Shown: positions 39,998 through 48,850, counted from the stretch's first letter. The stretch is 64,000 nt of DNA from Amycolatopsis sp. NBRC 101858 (GCF_030269325.1 NZ_BSTD01000003.1:558001-622000); one strand, 5' to 3'. Made by a program: numbers and translations. Notes: generated from the letters alone by a model not told the origin.

Positions 39998-42412
39998 GTG
40001 CAGAACAAAGACGCTCAGGACGAGTCGGACAAGCCGTACGACAAGTCGATCCGCAAAAGGCTGACCAGGACCGTTCTCATTCCCAGCGTGACCCTGCTGG
40101 TGCTGTGGATCGCGGTCTCCTCCTACTTCCTCTTCAACGGCGTTTACGTCCGGCTGGTCGCGGCCTCCGTGCGCGAGGTGTCCATCCCCGCCGCCACCGC
40201 GCTGGCCGAGTTCCAGAAGGAACGCCAGACCGCGCTGCAGTACCTCGACGACCCGGCGCTCGGCCCGGGGCGCCTGCAGCAACAGCAGAAGGCGACCGAC
40301 GAAAAGCTCGGCGCCCTCCAGGACGCGTTCGCCGCGACGATCTCCAACGCGCCGGACGAGATCGCGGCCAAGGTCAACGCCCTGAAGTCCCAGTTCGACC
40401 AGCTGCCCGTGCTGCGCTCGCAGATCAGCTTCCGCAGCATCGACCGCGGCCAGGTCAACAACTACTACAACGGCGTGATGGACACGGCGTCCAACCTCTT
40501 CGACACCCAGGCCCGCGTCGTGCCCGACGCCGACGCCGCGACCGGTGGCATCACGGCGACCTCGGTCTTCCGCGCCGGGGACGCCATGTCGCGTGAGACG
40601 TCGCTCGTCTCGACGGCCTTCTCGGCCGGCACCTTCGCGCCGGAGGACTTCGCCCAGTTCGCGCAGCTGTCCGGGACCTACCGGACGCAGCTGGCGCAGA
40701 TCGAGCCGTTCCTCGACCCGAGCGTCCGCACCAAGTACCAGGCGCTGGCCAAGAGCACCGCCTGGCAGCAGCTGGCCACCGCCGAGGTGGGGATCGTCAA
40801 GCACGGCCCGTGGTCGCCCAGCGAGCAGAACTCCGTGCCCGTGTCCGAAACGGACTGGCTGAACGCGACGAACCAGGTCGCCCAGGGGCTCAACGACCTC
40901 GCCATCACCCAGGCGGACAAGGTTTCCGCAGCCGCGATCGACTCCGGTGACGCCCAGCTGCGCAACGTGATCATCGGCAGCATCCTGGCGCTGCTCGCGT
41001 CGCTGGCGGCGATCATCGTCGCGGTGCGGGTGTCCCGCTCGCTCGTCGACCGCGCCCTGATGACCCGCCTCGCCCGGCTGCGCAACGACTCGCTCGACCT
41101 CGCCCGCAACCGCCTGCCGGACATCGTGGCGCGGCTGAAGAACGGCGAAGCCGTCGACCTGAAGGAAGAGCTCCCGCAGCTCGACCACGGCCGCGACGAG
41201 ATCGGCCAGGTGGCCGAGGCCTTCAACACCGCCCAGCTGACCGCCGTCAACGCGGCGGCGAGCGAGGCGAAGGCCCGCAGCGGTGTGCACAACGTGTTCC
41301 TCGGCATCGCGCACCGCAACCAGGTCCTGGTCCACCAGCAGCTGCAGATCCTCGACGAGATGGAAGCCCGCGAGGACAACTCGACGCAGCTGGCCTCGCT
41401 GTTCCAGCTCGACCACCTCGCCGCCCGGGCGCGGCGCACCACCGAGAACCTGATCATCCTCGGCGGCAAGCAGCCGGGCCGCCGCTGGCGCAAGCCGGTG
41501 GCGCTGATGGAGGTCCTGCGCGCGGCCGTCTCGGAAACCGAGCAGTACGCGCGGGTCCAGGTCGAGCAGGTGCCCGACGTCGCGATCCTCGGCGCCGCGG
41601 TGGCCGACACGATCCACCTCGTCGCCGAGCTGGTCGACAACGCGACGTCGTTCTCGCCGCCCGGGTCCCCGGTCGAGGTCACCAGCCGCGCGGTCGCGCG
41701 CGGGATCGTCGTCGACGTGTCGGACCAGGGGCTCGGCATGAAGGACGGCGTCCGCGAGTGGGCCAACGCGATGATGGCCGAGGCGCCCGAATTCGACGCG
41801 ATGGCGCTGCGGGCCGACTCCAGCCTCGGCCTGTTCGTGGTCGCGCGCCTGGCGGCGAAGCTCGGCATGACCGTCACCTTCGACCCGTCCCGCTACGGCG
41901 GCCTCCGGGCCACCGTGCTGATCCCGACCCAGCACCTGGCCGGCCAGCAGGAGAGCCTCCCCGCCGAGCCCGGTGCCTCCCCGGCGGAGACCACCGCGGT
42001 CCTCGCCCCGGTGGGCGCACCCGCGCCGCAGGCAGAAAGCTCACTCGGTTCCATGGACACGCCCAGCTCGTTCACCGGCCAGATCCCGATGAAGCGAGAC
42101 GCCAAGCCGAGGCCGTACCCGGCACGCGCGCTCACCCCGCCCGACCCGCTGCCCGCCGTGCCGGCCGCTCCGCCGGCGGCCGTGGATCCGGCGCCGGCGG
42201 CCCCCACCGGCGGCCCCGCCGGGCAGAGTCCGGCGGTCGACGACCGGCCGCGGCTGCCCCGGCGCGAGCCCCAGCAGAACCTCGTCGCCCAGCTCGAAAC
42301 CGAACCCGACGAAAGCGACGACGTCGTCGCGCCCGGAGAGGGGACCGCGCGCACGCTCGCGGCGTTCCACAAGGGCACGCGCCGGGGACGGGGCGGACGC
42401 GACGATGCGTAG
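39998..42412 (+). CDS. cvnA: Conservon sensor kinase-like protein (CvnA) with NIT domain
   Basis: The 804-residue protein starts at a GTG with one membrane helix (about 28-48). An extracytoplasmic nitrate/nitrite-sensing-type helical domain follows (about 50-300, FQKERQTALQYLDDP as hallmark). A second membrane helix (about 325-345) leads to a linker, an atypical kinase core and HATPase_c (LVAELVDNATSFSPPGSPVEV, DQGLGM, SSLGLFVVARLAAKLGM, about 545-640), with a disordered Pro/Ala tail at the end. Head of a four-gene conservon. Confidence 0.94.
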   Translation: MQNKDAQDESDKPYDKSIRKRLTRTVLIPSVTLLVLWIAVSSYFLFNGVYVRLVAASVREVSIPAATALAEFQKERQTALQYLDDPALGPGRLQQQQKATDEKLGALQDAFAATISNAPDEIAAKVNALKSQFDQLPVLRSQISFRSIDRGQVNNYYNGVMDTASNLFDTQARVVPDADAATGGITATSVFRAGDAMSRETSLVSTAFSAGTFAPEDFAQFAQLSGTYRTQLAQIEPFLDPSVRTKYQALAKSTAWQQLATAEVGIVKHGPWSPSEQNSVPVSETDWLNATNQVAQGLNDLAITQADKVSAAAIDSGDAQLRNVIIGSILALLASLAAIIVAVRVSRSLVDRALMTRLARLRNDSLDLARNRLPDIVARLKNGEAVDLKEELPQLDHGRDEIGQVAEAFNTAQLTAVNAAASEAKARSGVHNVFLGIAHRNQVLVHQQLQILDEMEAREDNSTQLASLFQLDHLAARARRTTENLIILGGKQPGRRWRKPVALMEVLRAAVSETEQYARVQVEQVPDVAILGAAVADTIHLVAELVDNATSFSPPGSPVEVTSRAVARGIVVDVSDQGLGMKDGVREWANAMMAEAPEFDAMALRADSSLGLFVVARLAAKLGMTVTFDPSRYGGLRATVLIPTQHLAGQQESLPAEPGASPAETTAVLAPVGAPAPQAESSLGSMDTPSSFTGQIPMKRDAKPRPYPARALTPPDPLPAVPAAPPAAVDPAPAAPTGGPAGQSPAVDDRPRLPRREPQQNLVAQLETEPDESDDVVAPGEGTARTLAAFHKGTRRGRGGRDDA

Positions 42413-42464
42413 TCCGCGACAGCACACCAGAAAGTCCACAGAGGAAAGTCAAGGTCTCTGACGC

Positions 42465-42890
42465 ATGAACGAGTACGGGAACCCCAAACCCGATCTCAAC
42501 TGGCTGCTCGACGACGTGGTGAACCGCGTGGTCGGCGCGCAGAACGCCATCGTGCTGTCCGCCGACGGGCTGCTGATCGGCAAGTCGGCCGGCATGAGCA
42601 AGGACGACTCCGACCAGCTGTCGGCCATCGCCTCCAGCCTGCAGAGCCTGGCCAAGGGGGTGAGCAAGCAGTTCAACCGCGGCCCGGTCCTGCAGAACAT
42701 GATCGAGATGGAACGCGGCTACCTGTTCGTCTCGGCCGCCGGCGCGGGCGCCTGCCTGGCTGTGCTGGCCGCGGACAACGTGGACGTCGAGATGATCGCC
42801 TACGAGATGAGCCGCCTGGTCAAACGGGTCGGCGACTACATGGTGTCGGCGCCGCGCGAGGCGGCGCAGATCCTGCGGGAGGCCACGTGA
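42465..42890 (+). CDS. cvnB: Roadblock/LC7 domain protein (CvnB)
   Basis: The 141-residue roadblock protein (LNWLLDDVVNRVVGAQNAIVLSADGLLIGKSAGMSKDDSDQLSAIASSLQSL, then GYLFVSAAGAGACLAVLA) corresponds to CvnB. It is thought to act as GTPase-activating partner of CvnD, as MglB does for MglA in myxobacteria. It overlaps the DUF742 gene start by GTGA. Confidence 0.95.
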   Translation: MNEYGNPKPDLNWLLDDVVNRVVGAQNAIVLSADGLLIGKSAGMSKDDSDQLSAIASSLQSLAKGVSKQFNRGPVLQNMIEMERGYLFVSAAGAGACLAVLAADNVDVEMIAYEMSRLVKRVGDYMVSAPREAAQILREAT

Positions 42891-43255
42891 GCGACGAAGG
42901 CTGGTACGACGAGGCCGCCGGGCCGCTGGTCCGGCCCTACACGATCACCAGCGGTCGCACGCCGGGCGACTCGGCGCGGCTCGACCTGTCGACGCAGGTC
43001 ATGACGCTGCGCTCGGAGCAGGAGCCGACGGGGCTGGGCCCGGAGCACCAGGCGATCGTGAAGCTGTGCCGCCACCCGGTCTCGGTCGCTGAGATCGCCG
43101 TCTACGTGAAGATCCCGCTGGGGGTCGTGCGCGTGCTCGTCGGCGACCTGATCGAGCGCGGGCTCGTGATCACGCGCTCCCCCACCCACAACCCGGCGCA
43201 GTCGCCGGACCTCGAAACTCTCCAGGCGGTTCTCGATGGCCTCATCAAGTACTGA
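42887..43255 (+). CDS. cvnC: DUF742 protein (CvnC)
   Basis: The 122-residue DUF742 protein (AGPLVRPYTITSGRT, LSTQVMT, LGPEHQAIVKLCRHPVSVAEIAVYVKIPLGVVRVLVGDLIERGLV) has a winged-helix-like core. Start GTG overlaps the CvnB stop, and its 3' end overlaps the CvnD start by 20 bp. Confidence 0.95.
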   Translation: MSDEGWYDEAAGPLVRPYTITSGRTPGDSARLDLSTQVMTLRSEQEPTGLGPEHQAIVKLCRHPVSVAEIAVYVKIPLGVVRVLVGDLIERGLVITRSPTHNPAQSPDLETLQAVLDGLIKY

Positions 43256-43826
43256 CGGCACCGGGGCCGACCTGGTCCCCACGCCGGTCAAGATCATCGT
43301 CGCGGGCGGCTTCGGCGCCGGCAAGACCACCATGGTCGGTTCGGTCAGCGAGATCCCGCCGCTGACCACCGAGGAGGTGCTCACGGAAGCGAGCGCCGGG
43401 GTCGACGACCTGTCCGGGGTGGAGCGCAAGACCACCACGACGGTCGCGCTCGACTTCGGCCGGATCACGATCTCGCCGCGGCACGTGCTGTACCTGTTCG
43501 GGACGCCGGGGCAGGCGCGCTTCTGGTTCATGTGGGACGACCTCGCGCGCGGGGCGATCGGGACGATCGTGCTCGTCGACACCCGGCGCCTCGAGACCAG
43601 CTTCGCGGCGATCGACTTCTTCGAGCGCCGGAAGATCCCGTTCGTCGTCGCGGTGAACTGCTTCGACAACGCGCCGCGCTACACCGCCGACGAGATCCGC
43701 GAGGCGCTCGTGGTCCCGGACCGTGTGCCGATCGTCATGTGTGACGCGCGCGACAGGGACTCGAGCAAGCTCGCGCTGATCCGGCTGGTCAAGCACGCGA
43801 TGACCGTGGTGCCGGTGCGGGTCTGA
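43236..43826 (+). CDS. cvnD: Conservon small GTPase (CvnD)
   Basis: The 196-residue Ras-like GTPase has a P-loop GGFGAGKT (24-31), switch region TTTVALDFGRI, LFGTPGQARFWFMWDDLARGAIG (with G3 DxxG replaced by GTPGQ as usual for CvnD), and base recognition in VAVNCFDN. No cytochrome P450 (CvnE) follows. The start ATG lies inside the CvnC gene, so translation is coupled. Confidence 0.95.
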   Translation: MASSSTDGTGADLVPTPVKIIVAGGFGAGKTTMVGSVSEIPPLTTEEVLTEASAGVDDLSGVERKTTTTVALDFGRITISPRHVLYLFGTPGQARFWFMWDDLARGAIGTIVLVDTRRLETSFAAIDFFERRKIPFVVAVNCFDNAPRYTADEIREALVVPDRVPIVMCDARDRDSSKLALIRLVKHAMTVVPVRV

Positions 43827-43837
43827 GACCTGCGCTT

Positions 43838-43909
43838 TGTCCGCTCCCTGTCCGGTCCGGACAGCGCCGGTGTCCGATGTGTCCGAGCGTGTCCACCTCG
43901 GACACCGGC
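43838..43909. repeat. Cluster of TGTCCG / CGGACA elements
   Basis: Six hexamers lie in 72 bp: TGTCCG at 43838, 43849, 43871 and 43880, and CGGACA at 43858 and 43899. They build a perfect 17-bp palindrome CTGTCCGG-T-CCGGACAG (43848-43864) and an 11-bp inverted repeat GCCGGTGTCCG / CGGACACCGGC (43866-43876, 43899-43909). The block lies between the conservon and the prenyltransferase gene and could act as terminator for the first and operator for the second. No T-run is seen. Confidence 0.6.
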
Positions 43910-43989
43910 AAACCCACATGGACCAATTGGTTGGACCACCTGGGTGCAGCTTTTTAGTTGAGCAAGCATCAAACTGATAGCATCCGCAC

Positions 43990-45069
43990 GTGACGATTCA
44001 CGTGCCGAAGTTTCCTGAATATATAAGGGAAAACTACCCGGCTCAGGGTCGTCTCTTCGGTGACTTTCTGTGCGGGCTCTGGGCTACCGCGTGTGAAGCG
44101 CTCGAGATCCCGGTGGCGCAGTCGGTCCGGACGACCCGGATGCTGCGCACGCTGCTGCCGCCGTGGGCGCACGAGCGGATCGGGTCCGCGCCGGCCCAGC
44201 CGTCCTATGTGGCGGACGACGGGTTCCCGGCCGAGATGTCGGTGAACTGGTCCGGGCGGCACCCGGAGCTGCGCGTGCTGTTCGACAGCCTCGGCCACGA
44301 CGTGGGCCTGCCCGCGGAAAGCGGTTCCCGCAGGCTGCAAGGGGTGCAGGAGGTCTTCACGCCGCGCGCCGGCCGCCCGTCGCCCGCTCCCCTGTGGCAC
44401 TCCATCGCGTGGCGGCCGCCGTCGACGGTCGTCCACAAGACCTACTTCGGGCTCTACCCGTGGCCGCACGCCCAGCGCGAGGCGGCCGTGGCCGAAGCCA
44501 TGGCCCGGCTCGGCATGGCGGCGGCGTGGGACGAGACCCGGCGCCGGGTCGAAACCGTCGAAGGTGCCCGGGAAATCGAATTCTTCGCGGTGGACGTGGC
44601 CGACGAGGCCGAGGCCCGGGTCAAGGTCTACTACCGCAACCACGGCGCCGGCCTGGCCGAGGTGGACCGCGTCGCCTCGGTGGCGCTGCGCCACGACGCC
44701 GACGACGCCCGCGCCGCCTACCGGATCCTGGCCGGTGACCGCGAAGACGCCGGCGAGGCGGCCTTGAGCTGCCTCGCGTTCCGGTCCGGAGCGGACCGGG
44801 CGGCCGAGTCCACGACCTACCTGCGCCTGCCCGATCTCGCTTCCGGTGACGAAGAAGCCGTGGAGCGCACCGCCGCGTTGCTGCACCGCGAAGGCGTCGA
44901 CCCGGGCCGGTTCCGCCTCCTCACCGCGGCGCTGGCGCCGGAACCGCTGTCCACGACGAACATCCTCGAGCTGGTGAGCTATCGCACAGCGGGCCGGCGC
45001 GGCGACGTCACCACGTACTTCCGGTTCCCCGTGTACGACCGCTCCCTCACTCCTGTTGATCTTGATTGA
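43990..45069 (+). CDS. DMATS-type aromatic (indole) prenyltransferase
   Basis: The 359-residue protein follows the order of motifs of bacterial tryptophan dimethylallyltransferase-like enzymes (ABBA barrel). These are LRTLLPPWAHERIG, then SYVADDGFPAEMSVNWSGR (residues about 77-95, the DDG-P-E-S motif), HSIAWRPPSTVVHKTYFGLYP with a diphosphate-binding lysine, VKVYYRNHG with the KVY motif, and STTYLRLPDLASGDE. The end is ELVSYRTAG..VTTYFRFPVYDRS. Such enzymes attach dimethylallyl to indoles without metal. A TAGCAT box six bases before the GTG start and no ribosome site imply a leaderless mRNA. The acceptor is unknown. Confidence 0.85.
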   Translation: MTIHVPKFPEYIRENYPAQGRLFGDFLCGLWATACEALEIPVAQSVRTTRMLRTLLPPWAHERIGSAPAQPSYVADDGFPAEMSVNWSGRHPELRVLFDSLGHDVGLPAESGSRRLQGVQEVFTPRAGRPSPAPLWHSIAWRPPSTVVHKTYFGLYPWPHAQREAAVAEAMARLGMAAAWDETRRRVETVEGAREIEFFAVDVADEAEARVKVYYRNHGAGLAEVDRVASVALRHDADDARAAYRILAGDREDAGEAALSCLAFRSGADRAAESTTYLRLPDLASGDEEAVERTAALLHREGVDPGRFRLLTAALAPEPLSTTNILELVSYRTAGRRGDVTTYFRFPVYDRSLTPVDLD

Positions 45070-45117
45070 CGTCGCCGGAAAGATGATCTCCCGTCGCACC
45101 ACGGTAAGGAGCCGATC

Positions 45118-45747
45118 GTGACCAAGCAGGACGTCGAGCGCGTAGCCCGCCACAACGAGCAGCGGCAACGGGAGTACGGAACGTCGGACCTGATCCGGCT
45201 GCTGACCGACGCGGGCACCACCGACGAGACGAAGAAGGCCGTGCTCACCTACCTGCAGCCGTGGTCGAACGCCTTCCAGCGGATGATCAGCGCCCGCGTC
45301 ACCTTCGAGAGCGATCCGGAGCTGCGGGCGCTGGCCCTGGAGCACCAGGAGGAGGAGATCGGGCACGACAAGATCCTGGCCCGCAGCCGCGCGGACGACC
45401 GGCAGCTGGTCTGGGACCCGGTGATCGAAGCGGGCGCGTCGTGGTTCGTCGACCAGTTCGCGACCCTGCCCGGGGTGCAGCGCGCGGTCCTGGCGCACCT
45501 GGCCCTCGAGGCCGGCAGCCTGGTGTTCAGCCAGGCGGGGACGCGGGCGTTCCCCGACGACGAATACTTCGACCTGCACGACGAAGCCGACGTCGAGCAC
45601 CTCGAGATGGGCTACGAACTGTTGCGCCGCCGCGAAGACTGGACGGTCGAGGACGTCGTCGAGGTGCTCGACCGGGCGTGGCAGGTGATCGGCGTCGTCT
45701 CCGACCGCATCGCCGAGCGCGCCCTCCGCGCTACGGTGGCGGCATGA
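45118..45747 (+). CDS. Heme-oxygenase-like diiron oxidase (HDO) family protein
   Basis: The 209-residue all-helical protein carries the complete metal-ligand signature of HDO enzymes. It has E80-x2-H83 in HQEEEIGHDKILA, E131 in LALEAGSLVF, and H154-x3-D158-x2-H161 in DLHDEADVEHLEMG. The same spacing occurs in UndA-type alkene-forming oxidases; other HDOs make N-nitroso groups, cleave C-C bonds or act on amino acids. GTG start with AAGGAG 9 bases before. It lies 48 bp after the prenyltransferase and overlaps the nucleotidyltransferase by ATGA. Confidence 0.82.
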   Translation: MTKQDVERVARHNEQRQREYGTSDLIRLLTDAGTTDETKKAVLTYLQPWSNAFQRMISARVTFESDPELRALALEHQEEEIGHDKILARSRADDRQLVWDPVIEAGASWFVDQFATLPGVQRAVLAHLALEAGSLVFSQAGTRAFPDDEYFDLHDEADVEHLEMGYELLRRREDWTVEDVVEVLDRAWQVIGVVSDRIAERALRATVAA

Positions 45748-46556
45748 CCTCGACCGACCCGGCTTCGGCCGCTCGTGAAGTCGCCGCCGAAGCGGCCCGC
45801 GCGTACCAGGAAGCCTTGGGAGAGCGCCTGATCGGCGCGTACCTGCTGGGCAGCCTGTCCTACGGCGGGTACGCGCCGGCGGCGAGCGACATCGACCTGG
45901 CTCTCGTGCTGAAGGAGACCGACGGCTCGTCGATCCCGGAGACGACGGCCGCACTGCAGGAGCGGAGTCCGTTGCACCGCAAGCTGTCGGTGTTCTGGGC
46001 GTCGCTGCCGGCGTTGCGCGAAGGCCGCGACGACGGCCGCTTCCCGGCGCTGGACCGCCTGCAGCTGGCCGACCACGGCCGGGTCCTGCTCGGCTCGGAC
46101 GTCCTCGCGGAGATCGCCCGCCCGGCGGCTTCGGAGCTGCTGCTGGAGAGCGCCCGGTTCGCGATCGCGGTCCTGGCGACCCCCGAGGTGACCGCGGAGT
46201 TCCGCGAACCGCGCCGGCTGCTGGTGGACACCGTGTGGTTCACGAAGGCGGTGCTGTTCCCGGTCCGCTTCCTGTACTCGGGAACGCTCGCTTCCGGCCG
46301 CGCGGCGAACAACGACGAAGCGATCGAGTGGTACCTGTCCCGGCCGGACGCCCCCGCGGGGTCGCTGGTCCGGCTGGCCTTGCGGGTCCGGGAAGGGCAC
46401 CCGCTGGACGCGGACGAGCTGCGGCCCGAGCTGGCGGCGGGGCTGGTTCCGCTGTACCGGTACTACATCGCCGACCAGCTGCGGCAGCTGAAGGAGATCG
46501 ACGCACCCGCCGACCTGGTGGCGGCGTTCGCCGACTGGGACGAACGCCTCGGCTAG
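45744..46556 (+). CDS. Nucleotidyltransferase-domain protein
   Basis: The 270-residue protein has a polymerase-beta-type nucleotidyltransferase active site GSLSYGGYAPAASDIDLAL (about 37-55, GS-x10-DxD) and a long helical C-terminal domain. This is as in aminoglycoside adenylyltransferases (ANT) and related small-molecule nucleotidyltransferases. A later catalytic acid can be seen in LADHGRVLLGSD. Coupled by ATGA overlap to the HDO gene, so it could modify or activate the same metabolite, or provide resistance. Convergent 4-bp overlap with the LuxR gene. Confidence 0.85.
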   Translation: MTSTDPASAAREVAAEAARAYQEALGERLIGAYLLGSLSYGGYAPAASDIDLALVLKETDGSSIPETTAALQERSPLHRKLSVFWASLPALREGRDDGRFPALDRLQLADHGRVLLGSDVLAEIARPAASELLLESARFAIAVLATPEVTAEFREPRRLLVDTVWFTKAVLFPVRFLYSGTLASGRAANNDEAIEWYLSRPDAPAGSLVRLALRVREGHPLDADELRPELAAGLVPLYRYYIADQLRQLKEIDAPADLVAAFADWDERLG

Positions 46557-48850
46557 CGCCGGGAGACCTGCGCCGTCGCCCAGGCGGCCACCTGGCTGCG
46601 TGAATCGAACTCCAGCTTGCGGAGGATCCGGTTCACATGGCCCTCGGCCGTCCGGCGGGAGATGACCAGCTTGTCCGCGATCTCCTGGTTGGACCGGCCG
46701 TCCGCGATCAGCAGCGCCACCTCCTGCTCCCGGTCCGTCAGTGGCGTCGACCGCGACGGGCCGGGCGCCGGGGACGGCGTCGCGTCCCCCAGCGCGTAGG
46801 CGATCGCTTCCTCCAACCCGAACTCGCGGCCGCGGCGGACGGCCGCGTCGAACGGGCCCTCCCCCAGCCCCCGGCGGGCCTGCGCCTCGCACTCTCCGTG
46901 CGGGGCACCGAAGTACCGCGACCCGAACATCGGGAACCCGACCGCCTGCCAGATCGGCTGGGCGGACCCGAGCATCGTCGCCGCCGGTTCCCAGTGGCCG
47001 CGGGCCGATTCGGTCCAGGCCAGCGCCTCGATCGCCAGCACGATGCCCAGCAGGTCGTGGAACTTCCGCTTGACGCGCAGGCAGTGCCGCCCGTATTCGG
47101 CCGCCCGGGCGAAGTCGCCGCGGCCCAGCGCGACCAGGGCCTGGACGAAGACCGCGTACGCCTGCGCCCACTGCTCGCCGTGGGCGACGCCGGTCGCGCA
47201 CGCCTCCTCGCACAGCTCGCCCGCGCGGTCGAGGTCGCCCAGGAAGATCAACGCGACCGCGAGCTCGATGCCGGCCAGCATCACGTTGCTGTTGAGCTCG
47301 CCGAGCTTCCGGTAGCGGACCTGCGCTTCCTCGAAGAGCGCCTTCGCGTCGCCGACGTCGTCGCCGACCAGCAGGTTGCAGCCGAGCCGGTGCGTCGCGT
47401 AGGCCATGGCCACGTCGTCGCCGGTCTGCCGGGCGTAGGTGCGGCATTCCTCCAGCATCGCGACCGCACCGGCGTTGTCGCCCTGCAACGTCGCGACGTA
47501 CCCGTTGACCCACAACGCCTTCGCGCGTTCCTCGCCCGGTGCGGGGGAAAGCGCGAGCGCGCGGTCGAGCCAGTGGCGGCCTTCGCCGAACACCCCGCAG
47601 CCCGCCCAGTAGAACCAGAGCGTCGAGGCGAGCCGGAGGCCGGTTTCGAGCTCGCCGGGCGTAGTCAGGCAGTAGTCCAGCGCGGCCCGCAGGTTCGCGT
47701 GCTCCAGGCGGGTCCGGCGGAAGGTCTCCGCCTGCGCCGGGCCGAACCACTCCCGTTCGCTGCGCACCGCCAGGTCGAGGTAGTGGTCCCGCATGGCCCG
47801 CAGGACCGCGGCCGCTTCCCCGGACTCGCCCAGCTTGTCCCGGCCGAACTGCCGCAACGGCTCCAGCAACCGGAACCGCCCGGCTTCGCGGATCAGCACC
47901 GACTTCTCCACCAGCCCGGCGAGGCCGGCCCGGACGTCCTCGCCCGCGCAGACGCGCTCGGCCGCCGGCAGGTCGAAGCCGCCGGCGAACACCGACGCCC
48001 GGGCCCACAGGCGCCGCTCGGCCGGTGTGCACAGCCGGAAGCTCCAGTCGACGGCGGCCAGCAGCGTCTGGTGCCGGGGCTCGCCGCCCCGCTTCACCGT
48101 CCCGGGCAGCCGGAAGCAGTCGCCCAGCCCGGATTCCAGCTCCGCCAGCGTCAGCACCCGCAGCCGCACGGCCGCCAGCTCGATCGCCAGCGGGATGCCG
48201 GCCAGCAGCCGGCACACCTGCGCCACGCGCTCCTGGTTCTCCGCGGTGACGGCGAACCCCGGGTCGACGGCGGCCGCGCGTTCGGCGAACAGCGTCAGCG
48301 CCGGGTAGCGCAGCCAGGCCCCGCCGGGCAGCGGGCGGCCGGGTTCCGGCAGGGGCAGCGGGGACACCGGCCAGAGGTGCTCGGCGGCCAGCGCGAGCCG
48401 CTCCCGGCTGGTCGCGAGCAGCCGCAGGCCGGGGGCGGCCCGCAGCAGGTCGTGCGCGAGCGCGGCGCAGGATTCGAGGACGTGCTCGCAGTTGTCCAGG
48501 ACCACCAACAGCCGCCGGTCCCGCAGGTGCTCGGCGAGCACGTGCGCCGGCGCCCGGCCGGTTTCGTCGTGGACGCCCAGCGCTTCGAGCACGGTGTGCG
48601 CGACGAGCGCCGGGTCCTGCAGCCCGGCGAGCTCGACCAGCCAGACGCCGTCGGGGAACGCCCGGGACAGCCCGGCGGCGGTCTGCACGGCCAGCCGCGT
48701 CTTGCCGACCCCGCCCACGCCGGTCAGGGTGACCAGCCGGGCCCGGGTCAGCAGGTCCTTGACCTCGGCCACCTCGGACCTGCGTCCGACGAAGCTCGTG
48801 GTCTCCGCGGGCAGGTTGCCCCTTCCGCACGTCACGCCGGTCTTCCCCAC
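46553..48850 (-). CDS. LuxR-family ATPase regulator
   Basis: The protein is about 765 residues from GTG 48850 (GTG 48835 is also possible). The AAA/NB-ARC-like ATPase has Walker A GVGGVGKT (44-51) and Walker B RRLLVVLDNCEHV. A TPR-like repeat region follows (about 400-690). The C-terminal LuxR HTH is PLTDREQEVALLIADGRSNQEIADKLVISRRTAEGHVNRILRKLEFDSRSQVAAWA. The NLPAETTSFVGR start is typical of this actinobacterial group. Possibly controls the convergent prenyltransferase operon; this is a guess from position. Confidence 0.93.
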   Translation of the reverse strand: MGKTGVTCGRGNLPAETTSFVGRRSEVAEVKDLLTRARLVTLTGVGGVGKTRLAVQTAAGLSRAFPDGVWLVELAGLQDPALVAHTVLEALGVHDETGRAPAHVLAEHLRDRRLLVVLDNCEHVLESCAALAHDLLRAAPGLRLLATSRERLALAAEHLWPVSPLPLPEPGRPLPGGAWLRYPALTLFAERAAAVDPGFAVTAENQERVAQVCRLLAGIPLAIELAAVRLRVLTLAELESGLGDCFRLPGTVKRGGEPRHQTLLAAVDWSFRLCTPAERRLWARASVFAGGFDLPAAERVCAGEDVRAGLAGLVEKSVLIREAGRFRLLEPLRQFGRDKLGESGEAAAVLRAMRDHYLDLAVRSEREWFGPAQAETFRRTRLEHANLRAALDYCLTTPGELETGLRLASTLWFYWAGCGVFGEGRHWLDRALALSPAPGEERAKALWVNGYVATLQGDNAGAVAMLEECRTYARQTGDDVAMAYATHRLGCNLLVGDDVGDAKALFEEAQVRYRKLGELNSNVMLAGIELAVALIFLGDLDRAGELCEEACATGVAHGEQWAQAYAVFVQALVALGRGDFARAAEYGRHCLRVKRKFHDLLGIVLAIEALAWTESARGHWEPAATMLGSAQPIWQAVGFPMFGSRYFGAPHGECEAQARRGLGEGPFDAAVRRGREFGLEEAIAYALGDATPSPAPGPSRSTPLTDREQEVALLIADGRSNQEIADKLVISRRTAEGHVNRILRKLEFDSRSQVAAWATAQVSRR

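Noticed and set aside
43848..43909. CRISPR-like array in the TGTCCG region
   Set aside because: Hexamers are too short, spacing is irregular and some are inverted; no cas genes are in the window.
45612..48830. A 1072-codon minus-strand open frame
   Set aside because: It is a shifted frame of the LuxR ATPase gene and of the antisense of the nucleotidyltransferase; the sequence is Arg/Gly/Ala low complexity. The 765-residue frame with Walker and HTH motifs is the real one.
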